Origin: an uncultured Clostridia bacterium
GTDB lineage: Bacteria > Bacillota > Clostridia > Oscillospirales > Oscillospiraceae
Assembly (NCBI GenBank): GCA_945948535.1
Contig: CAMFBN010000005.1
Span: forward strand, 1 to 64,000
DNA: 64,000 nucleotides
Direction: 5' to 3'
The position numbers and the translations under genes were made by a program. Shown piece by piece: positions 58,780 to 64,000 of the stretch. The notes under the pieces are model-generated. The model was given only the letters and a program-made list of their open reading frames with translations, did not search any database and was not told where the DNA came from. Numbering within the stretch: the first letter of the stretch is position 1; every line of letters begins with the position of its first letter.

Positions 58780-59583
58780 ATGGGAGAACCGCAGTACCAT
58801 CTGGAGGGCATTGTCCGTACCAAAACCGAGACAATGGAGGACTTTGAAGGCCCGCTGGACGTTATTTTTGAGCTGCTGAGCAAAAATAAAATTGAAATAC
58901 AGGATGTGTCCATCACCGCTATTTTGGAGCAGTATCTGGCTTATCTGGATGAAATGAAGCGGCTGGACATGGAGATTGCCAGTGAATTTATCACCATGGC
59001 CTCTCATCTGATGCTGATTAAGACGAAGATGCTGCTTTCCGCTGCCGAACAGGCAGAGGCGGAGAGTGAGCTGGATTTACTGCGTCAGTCTTTGATTGAG
59101 CGGAAACGGAAGGAAGCCATGGAACAGATCCGCGCTGCCGTGGCAGAGCTGGAACCGAGAAACGAGATAGGGCGCTGTCTGTTCACCAAGCAGCCGGAAC
59201 CGCTGAAGCGGGACCGGGGCTACCGGTATCAGCATGATGTGCTGGACCTGCTGCGGGCGCTGGATACGATCGCGGAACGCAATGCCCGGCAGCTGCCGCC
59301 GCCCACTGCGAATTTTAAGGGCATCGTCGGCAAGGAACCCTACCCCATTGGCAGGAAGACCGGCGAGGTGCTTCGCCAGTTGGTTTTGCGGGGAGTTGAG
59401 CGGTTAAAAAACCTGTTCCGCGGAAACAAGAGCCGTTCTGAAATCGTGGCGACGTTTCTCGCGGTGCTGGATTTGTGTAAGACCAATTCCGTCACATTGG
59501 AGGATGACGTGAACGGAGACAATCCCAACGTCCGGCTGCTGGACGAGGAGGAGAAGAAGGAGTTGATCGCCCATGGAAGTTGA
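58780..59583 (+). CDS. scpA: Segregation and condensation protein A (267 aa)
   Basis: Kleisin that bridges the SMC dimer in the bacterial condensin. N-terminal helical domain FEGPLDVIFELLSKNKIEIQDVSITAILEQYLAYL near residue 20-55, then LMLIKTKMLLS. The C-terminal winged helix (about 195-250) reads SEIVATFLAVLDLCKTNSVTLEDD. The linker holds the ScpB-binding helices. ATG 58780 follows AAAGGAAG. The last 11 bases overlap scpB. Confidence 0.94.
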   Translation: MGEPQYHLEGIVRTKTETMEDFEGPLDVIFELLSKNKIEIQDVSITAILEQYLAYLDEMKRLDMEIASEFITMASHLMLIKTKMLLSAAEQAEAESELDLLRQSLIERKRKEAMEQIRAAVAELEPRNEIGRCLFTKQPEPLKRDRGYRYQHDVLDLLRALDTIAERNARQLPPPTANFKGIVGKEPYPIGRKTGEVLRQLVLRGVERLKNLFRGNKSRSEIVATFLAVLDLCKTNSVTLEDDVNGDNPNVRLLDEEEKKELIAHGS

Positions 59584-60139
59584 GCAGCTGCAAAGAACAA
59601 TTGAGGCGATTCTCTTCGCTGCCGGGGAACGGATTGAGATTCAGAGACTTGCCGATGTGCTGGAAACAGACCCTTCGGAGATCGAAAAAGCCACGGATGC
59701 GCTGGCGGATGAATACGCGTTTGGGCGGCGTGGCATCCGTATTCTGAAGCTGGAGAAGGGCTATCAGATGGTTTCCTCCGGGGAAATGGCGGATTATGTC
59801 ACAAAAGCGCTGGAAACCCGAAAGCCGCCCAAGCTGTCTTCCTCTCAGTTGGAAACCCTGACGATCATCGCCTACTATCAGCCGGCGACCAAAGCCATGG
59901 TGGAGCAGATTCGGGGCGTGGACAGCGCCTATTCCGTGGCGGCCCTGCTGAATAAAAAGCTGATTGAGGAAGCCGGGCGGCTGAACGTGCCGGGACGGCC
60001 CATTCAGTACCGGACAACCCCGGATTTTCTAAGAACCTTCGGCCTGTCCTCTTTGGAAGAGCTGCCGCCCATTGAAAAAATCACCTTTGGCGAGCCGATT
60101 GAGCTGCCCCAGGAGCAGCCGGCTGCGGAGGAAGGCTGA
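59573..60139 (+). CDS. scpB: Segregation and condensation protein B (188 aa)
   Basis: Winged-helix partner of ScpA in the SMC complex. Two tandem winged helices: IEAILFAAGERIEIQRLADVLE at residues 8-29, and the second with LSSSQLETLTIIAYYQPATKAMVEQIRGVDSAYSVAALLNKKLIEEAGR near 85-130, followed by GRPIQYRTTPDFLRTFGLSSLEELPP. Standard length. Overlaps scpA by 11 bases and the next start by one. Confidence 0.95.
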   Translation: MEVEQLQRTIEAILFAAGERIEIQRLADVLETDPSEIEKATDALADEYAFGRRGIRILKLEKGYQMVSSGEMADYVTKALETRKPPKLSSSQLETLTIIAYYQPATKAMVEQIRGVDSAYSVAALLNKKLIEEAGRLNVPGRPIQYRTTPDFLRTFGLSSLEELPPIEKITFGEPIELPQEQPAAEEG

Positions 60140-60777
60140 TGGGAATTTGGATTACCGCGGCTGTCCTGCTGGCGCTGGCGGTGCTCCCTCTGGGTGTCCG
60201 CATCCGCTACAATGACGCGGGTTTTGTTCTGAAAGTAATTGCTGGTCCGCTGAAAATTACGGTTTTTCCCAGAAAGAAAAAGCCGAGAAAGCAGAAGGTA
60301 AAGCAAAAAAAGCCGAAAGATGAGCAGAAAGCAGAACCTTCCTTTTCAGAAGACAAGCCGCCCCGGCCCCCGGAAGCGCAGCCGGAACAGAAAGAAAAAG
60401 GCGGAAGCCTTACCCAGTTTCTCCCGCTCATCAAGCTGGGCCTGAAATTTTTAGGCGATTTTCGCCGGAAGCTTCGGCTGGATAATCTCTATGTGCGCCT
60501 GATTCTGGCAGGGGACGACCCCTGCGATCTGGCGGTCAATTACGGGCGAATCTGGGCGGCTGTGGGCAATCTGATGCCCCAGCTGGAACGGTTGTTTGTG
60601 ATCAAAAAGCGGGACATTCAGGTGGAGTGCGATTTCGCGGCATCGGAAACCTGTGTGGTTGCCCATCTTGATATTACCATTACGCTGGGCAGACTGCTGG
60701 CGCTTGCCTTAGTCTACGGCGTTCGCGTATTGATTGAATTTCTATCCATGAAAAGAAAAGGCGGTGGCGAAAAATGA
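60139..60777 (+). CDS. DUF2953-family protein (212 aa)
   Basis: N-terminal membrane helix (about 4-20), then a strand-rich segment, a Lys/Pro/Glu-rich linker (about 48-88), and a C-terminal domain with two further hydrophobic stretches. The LDNLYVRLILAGDDPCDLAVNYGRIWAAVGNLMPQL block is typical of DUF2953, which in Clostridia lies directly before ytfJ, as here. Function unknown; the link to the sporulation gene is by position only. The start overlaps the scpB stop (TGATG). Confidence 0.85.
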   Translation: MGIWITAAVLLALAVLPLGVRIRYNDAGFVLKVIAGPLKITVFPRKKKPRKQKVKQKKPKDEQKAEPSFSEDKPPRPPEAQPEQKEKGGSLTQFLPLIKLGLKFLGDFRRKLRLDNLYVRLILAGDDPCDLAVNYGRIWAAVGNLMPQLERLFVIKKRDIQVECDFAASETCVVAHLDITITLGRLLALALVYGVRVLIEFLSMKRKGGGEK

Positions 60778-61163
60778 GTGAAAAGCTTCCCAATATGCTG
60801 GAAAGCACCATCCAGAAAATTCGCGAGATGGTGGATGTAAATTCTGTCGTCGGGGAACCGATCCACACCCCGGACGGCGTGACCATTATTCCGGTCAGCA
60901 AGGTCAGTGTGGGCTTCGGCGGCGGCGGTTCCGATTTTGTGAGCGGCAAGGGCGGCGAGAATCCCTTCGGCGGCGGTGTCGGCGGCGGCGTTAAGGTGAC
61001 GCCTCTGTGCTTCCTGATTGTGCAGGACGGTAGTGTGCGCATGATGCCCGTGCCGGTGCCTGCCAGTTCCACGGCAGACCGGATTGTGGAGATGCTGCCG
61101 GACACGCTGGAAAAGCTGAACGCCCTGCTGGACAGCAAAAAAGCGGGAAAAACGGGAGAATAA
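60774..61163 (+). CDS. ytfJ: Sporulation protein YtfJ/GerW (129 aa)
   Basis: Spore protein needed for SleB activity during germination in Bacillus; there it is made in the forespore under sigma-F. The N-terminal helix MLESTIQKIREMVDVNSVVGEPI, the strand-loop DGVTIIPVSKVSVGFGGGG, and a Gly-rich insert (GENPFGGGVGGGVKV) are family hallmarks, followed by PLCFLIVQDGSVRM. Overlaps the DUF2953 stop by 4 bases. Confidence 0.93.
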   Translation: MSEKLPNMLESTIQKIREMVDVNSVVGEPIHTPDGVTIIPVSKVSVGFGGGGSDFVSGKGGENPFGGGVGGGVKVTPLCFLIVQDGSVRMMPVPVPASSTADRIVEMLPDTLEKLNALLDSKKAGKTGE

Positions 61164-61203
61164 CCCACCATTCATCCGGGCAGACTAGCTCCGGGTGAGA
61201 TAC

Positions 61204-62289
61204 ATGAAACGATTTTTCGCCGGAGCGGCGGCTGCATTGCTGGCCGTCGCTCTGCTGATTCCGGTGAAAGCGGAAGCGGTGTCCGCGCGCCGTGCCTATG
61301 TGCTGGACGCTGTCAGCGGGCGGGAGCTGTTTGTGCGAAATCCGGACGAGCGCAGCCTGATTGCCAGCACCACCAAAATTATGACTGCGCTGATTGTCTG
61401 CGAGCAGTGCAATGTGCTGGACAGAATGCGGATTCCCAAGGAAGCGGTGGGCATTGAAGGCTCCTCCATGTACCTGAAGGAGGGGGAAGTGCTGACCCTC
61501 CAGGAGCTTCTGTACGGTCTGATGCTTTCCTCGGGGAACGACGCCGCGGTCGCGCTGGCAATCTACTGCGGCGGCACCGTGGAGGGCTTTGCGGAGCTGA
61601 TGAACGACAAAGCCAGAAATCTGGGCCTTACCGGAACCCACTTCGAAAACCCCAACGGTCTGGACAGCCCCGGCCATTATTCAACCGCCCGGGACTTGGC
61701 AAAACTGGCAGCCTATGCCATGAAAAACCCCATATTTTACAAGACCGTGTCCGCAAAAAGCGTCAGAATCGGGGAACGCTGCCTGACGAACCACAATAAG
61801 CTCCTGTGGAAGCTGGAGGGAGCGGATGGGGTCAAAACCGGCTTTACGAAAGCGGCTGGCAGGATTCTGGTGTCCAGCGCCACCCGGCAGGGACGAAGGA
61901 TTATCGGCGTGACCATCGATGCCCCCGATGACTGGAACGACCACTGCCAGCTTCTGAACGAGGGCTTTGCCCGCTATCAGGACAGGCAGATTGTGCAGGC
62001 GGGACAGCGCGTGTCTGTGCTGGAGGTGCTGGGCGGAGATGCCCGGCGAATTGAGGTGCTGGCGGCGGAAGACTTTTCCTACGCTCTGGCGGCAGAGGAA
62101 TGCCCACAGCTGGTGCTGCCGGGGCCGGGCTTTGTCTATGCGCCGGCAGTGGAGGGCGCGGAGGCGGGCTTTGCCTATGTGCTGATTAACGGAACCGTGA
62201 TTGGAAAGGTTCCTGTGGTATACGGCGCCACCGTAGAGCAGGAGGCGGAGAAGCAAAAAGGCTTCTGGCAAAAGCTTTTCGAGCATTGA
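61204..62289 (+). CDS. D-alanyl-D-alanine carboxypeptidase, DacF-like (361 aa)
   Basis: Penicillin-binding protein that trims the terminal D-Ala of peptidoglycan. The signal peptide is at residues 1-24 (KAEA|VSA). Active-site motifs are SxxK in IASTTKIM near 53-60, SxN in LSSGNDAAVA near 108, and KTG in DGVKTGFTKAA near 211. A C-terminal beta domain follows (about 260-345). Being next to ytfJ suggests the DacF sporulation paralogue, which is made in the forespore. ATG 61204 has GGGTGAG upstream; GTG 61195 is the alternative. Confidence 0.93.
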   Translation: MKRFFAGAAAALLAVALLIPVKAEAVSARRAYVLDAVSGRELFVRNPDERSLIASTTKIMTALIVCEQCNVLDRMRIPKEAVGIEGSSMYLKEGEVLTLQELLYGLMLSSGNDAAVALAIYCGGTVEGFAELMNDKARNLGLTGTHFENPNGLDSPGHYSTARDLAKLAAYAMKNPIFYKTVSAKSVRIGERCLTNHNKLLWKLEGADGVKTGFTKAAGRILVSSATRQGRRIIGVTIDAPDDWNDHCQLLNEGFARYQDRQIVQAGQRVSVLEVLGGDARRIEVLAAEDFSYALAAEECPQLVLPGPGFVYAPAVEGAEAGFAYVLINGTVIGKVPVVYGATVEQEAEKQKGFWQKLFEH

Positions 62290-62302
62290 ATGGAGAGACT
62301 GT

Positions 62303-63004
62303 ATGCGGGAACGACTGCAAAAAATACTGTCCGCCCGGGGAGTCGCGTCCCGCAGAAAGGCGGAGCAGATGATACAAAACGGCGCTGTCACCGTGAACGG
62401 TGTCACAGCCGCCCTCGGCGACAGTGCCGACCCCGAACTTGACAGAATTTGCGTAAACGGACAGCCGCTGCCGACCGGGCAGCGGTTCGTATACATCCTT
62501 CTGAATAAGCCCCGGGGCTATGTGACCACGCTTTCCGACGAAAAGGGCAGGCCCAACGCCGCGCAGCTGGTAGCGGACTGCGGCACCCGTGTCTATCCGG
62601 TGGGAAGGCTGGACATGGATTCCGAGGGACTGCTGCTGTTTACCAACGACGGCGCCTTTGCAAACGCCCTGACCCACCCAAAGCAGGAAGTGGAAAAAAT
62701 CTACGAGGTTTGGGCAGCGGGATACGCGCCGGGCGGGGAAGAAAAGCTGTCCCGCCCCATTGTATTAGATGGCTACCGGATTCGTCCGCCGAAGGTGGTA
62801 TTGCTCAGCGCCAACGGGGAGAAAGCAAAGTTTCGGGTGACCATTCACGAGGGCCGAAACCGTCAGATTCGCAGAATGTGCGAAGCGGCGGGGATGCGCT
62901 GCACCCGCCTGCGCAGAATTCAGGAGGGAAGCCTCCGCTTGGGGAACCTTCCCTGCGGTGCATGGCGGTATCTGACACCGGAGGAAGTTGCAGAACTGAA
63001 ATAA
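62303..63004 (+). CDS. 16S/23S rRNA pseudouridine synthase, RsuA/RluB family (233 aa)
   Basis: Isomerises a specific uridine of rRNA. An N-terminal S4 RNA-binding domain (RLQKILSARGVASRRKAEQMIQNGAVTVNG, residues 3-33) precedes the catalytic domain with VGRLDMDSEGLLLFTNDGAFANALTHP near 98-125, in which Asp in GRLD is the nucleophile. EGRNRQIRRMCEAAG near 185 is the third motif. RsuA (16S) and RluB (23S) cannot be separated by eye; a Firmicute of this length is usually RluB. Confidence 0.93.
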   Translation: MRERLQKILSARGVASRRKAEQMIQNGAVTVNGVTAALGDSADPELDRICVNGQPLPTGQRFVYILLNKPRGYVTTLSDEKGRPNAAQLVADCGTRVYPVGRLDMDSEGLLLFTNDGAFANALTHPKQEVEKIYEVWAAGYAPGGEEKLSRPIVLDGYRIRPPKVVLLSANGEKAKFRVTIHEGRNRQIRRMCEAAGMRCTRLRRIQEGSLRLGNLPCGAWRYLTPEEVAELK

Positions 63005-63014
63005 ATATTGCATG

Positions 63015-63051
63015 ACGCTGCTTTTGCTCTTGCAAAACGCGGCGTCTTTTG
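63015..63051 (+). terminator. Terminator after the pseudouridine synthase gene
   Basis: GACGC...GCTTTTGC / GCAAAA...GCGTC with TTTT following, 10 bases after the stop. Confidence 0.65.
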
Positions 63052-63058
63052 CTACTAT
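63030..63058 (+). promoter_or_regulatory. Promoter of the RpiR-family regulator gene
   Basis: TTGCAA (63030-63035) and TACTAT (63053-63058), 17-base spacing. It overlaps the preceding terminator. Confidence 0.6.
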
Positions 63059-63102
63059 TGTTGCAGCGGCCAAACAAAAAACTGCCGCTTTGGGAGAAAC
63101 GT

Positions 63103-63972
63103 ATGAGCTACGACATTTTAACGATATTACAGGAAAAAGATCCGACCTTTTCCAAGGGCCAGCGGCGCATTGCCCGCTACATTACGGAGGCCTATGACAA
63201 GGCCGCCTTTATGACGGCCAACCGTCTGGGAAAAACGGTGGGTGTCTCGGAGTCAACGGTTGTCCGCTTTGCTGTGGACCTTGGCTTTGACGGCTACCCC
63301 AGTATGCAGAAGGCCATGCAGGAGATGGTGCTGAACCGGCTGACCTCGGTGCAGCGCATCGAGGTGGCCAACAACCGGCTGGGGGATCAGGACATCGTCT
63401 CCATGGTGCTCCACTCCGACATGGAGAAACTGCGCAAAACCAGCGAAATTCTGGACCGGGAGGAATTCAACGCCGCCGTCAATGCCATTATCAAGGCAAA
63501 GCGGGTGTATATTCTCGGCGTCCGGTCGGTGGAGCCGTTGGCGAACTTTTTGGGATATTATCTGAACTATATGTTCAATAATGTCCACATTGTGTCCGGT
63601 TTCGGCACGGTGGAAATGTTTGAAAAGATTGTGGGCGTGAACTCGGAGGATGTGGTCATTGCTTTCTCCTTCCCTCGCTATTCTTCCACGGCAACCAAGG
63701 GCGCCCAGTACTGCCGCAGCGCCGGCGCTACGGTCATCGGCATTACGGACAACCGCCTGTCGCCCCTTGGCAGCAACAGCGACCATGTGCTCATCGCCAA
63801 GAGCGACATGGTGTCGCTGGTGGATTCTCTGGTTGCCCCCTTGAGCGTCATCAATGCGCTGATCGTCGCCATCGCGTCCAGAAAGGAGAAGGAGCTGGCA
63901 AGAACCTTCGAAAATCTGGAGCGCATCTGGGACGAGTATGATGTTTACGAGAAGCAGGTAGAAAAGCGATGA
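63103..63972 (+). CDS. RpiR-family (HTH-SIS) transcriptional regulator (289 aa)
   Basis: DNA-binding regulator, typically of sugar-phosphate or amino-sugar genes. The N-terminal HTH_6 domain covers residues 1-80: FSKGQRRIARYITE, MTANRLGKTVGVSESTVVRFAVDLGFDGYPSMQKAM. The SIS domain covers about 125-260, with GVRSVEPLANFLGYYLNY and IAFSFPRYSSTATKGAQYCRSAGATVIGITD. ATG 63103 follows GGGAG; the 18 earlier codons overlap the promoter region. The stop overlaps the next start by 4 bases. Ligand unknown. Confidence 0.92.
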   Translation: MSYDILTILQEKDPTFSKGQRRIARYITEAYDKAAFMTANRLGKTVGVSESTVVRFAVDLGFDGYPSMQKAMQEMVLNRLTSVQRIEVANNRLGDQDIVSMVLHSDMEKLRKTSEILDREEFNAAVNAIIKAKRVYILGVRSVEPLANFLGYYLNYMFNNVHIVSGFGTVEMFEKIVGVNSEDVVIAFSFPRYSSTATKGAQYCRSAGATVIGITDNRLSPLGSNSDHVLIAKSDMVSLVDSLVAPLSVINALIVAIASRKEKELARTFENLERIWDEYDVYEKQVEKR

Positions 63973-64000
63973 AATACGATGGAATCGTCATCGGCGGCGG
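63969..64000 (+). CDS. Start of a probable FAD/NAD(P)-binding oxidoreductase (partial, cut by window end)
   Basis: Ten codons are visible: MKYDGIVIGG plus the first bases of another Gly, the opening of a dinucleotide-binding beta-alpha-beta (GxGxxG). In related Clostridia this position often holds an HI0933/BaiN-type flavoprotein, recalled not checked. ATGA overlap with the RpiR gene suggests co-translation. Confidence 0.55.
   Translation, partial: MKYDGIVIGG

Overview
This window reads as a chromosomal segment of a spore-forming, low-redundancy Clostridia genome, most likely an Oscillospirales/Ruminococcaceae-type gut anaerobe. The evidence is SpoIIR, SpoVAD, SpoVAE, YtfJ/GerW and a sporulation-type D-Ala-D-Ala carboxypeptidase, a T-box on pheST, AddAB instead of RecBCD, IreB, ScpAB, extended -10 (TGnTATAAT) promoters with AGGAGG ribosome sites, and a MetV/MetF/RnfC2-type methylene-THF reductase known from acetogens. 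Genus is not resolvable by eye. No rRNA, tRNA, CRISPR array or intact transposon was seen.

Layout. 1-4.5 kb: M20 amidohydrolase and, divergently, the TrkA-TrkH potassium uptake pair. 4.7-8.3 kb: a three-gene methylene-tetrahydrofolate reductase operon whose first protein fuses a MetV-like domain to an RnfC-like module. 8.5-12.6 kb: a MacB-type ABC exporter whose permease carries a long coiled coil. 12.6-20.8 kb: one minus-strand operon with all seven shikimate steps plus both prephenate branches (aroF-tyrA-aroB-aroA-aroC-pheA-aroEK-aroQ), preceded by a promoter, a 22-residue leader peptide crowded with Phe and Tyr codons, and an attenuator terminator. 20.9-24.2 kb: PcrA/UvrD-like helicase, VanZ-like protein, putative zinc phospholipase C. 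24.4-30.6 kb: a kinase-like FN3 surface protein with a lost catalytic Asp, divergent from a zinc-ribbon/Ig-like membrane protein, then an uncharacterised polytopic membrane protein and a DUF378 protein. 30.7-39.1 kb: ispE, spoIIR, addB, addA. 39.1-40.7 kb: spoVAD-spoVAE with a sigma-G-like promoter and a 34-residue Asn/Gln-rich microprotein gene. 40.7-43.5 kb: two acetyltransferases, an NlpC/P60 hydrolase, a small conserved protein behind a palindromic operator, and IreB. 43.6-47.4 kb: pheS-pheT under a Phe T-box. 47.5-49.4 kb: NnrD, lipoprotein, MazF.

49.4-55.1 kb is the accessory, rearranged part. It has two perfect palindromes, a fragment of a conjugative-element VirB4-type ATPase, a fragment of accA, and a gene in which the start of fabK is fused in frame to the end of fabG, followed upstream by acpP. 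This looks like a type II fatty-acid operon collapsed by deletions. Divergent from acpP is a hydrolase/acyltransferase fusion followed by a DUF6320 membrane protein, then a MITE-like element. The ACP, the chimera, the two-domain acyl enzyme and the DUF6320 protein may form an uncharacterised acyl-transfer system. 55.1-64 kb returns to housekeeping: gltX, trpS, scpA-scpB, DUF2953, ytfJ, dac, an rRNA pseudouridine synthase, an RpiR-family regulator and the first codons of a probable flavoprotein.

Most likely to repay a second look: the Phe/Tyr attenuator, the MetV-RnfC fusion, the FabK::FabG chimera with its ACP/acyltransferase/DUF6320 neighbours, the kinase-like protein without its catalytic Asp, and the Asn/Gln-rich microprotein in the spoVA operon. 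All function calls come from reading motifs and gene order; no database search was run.
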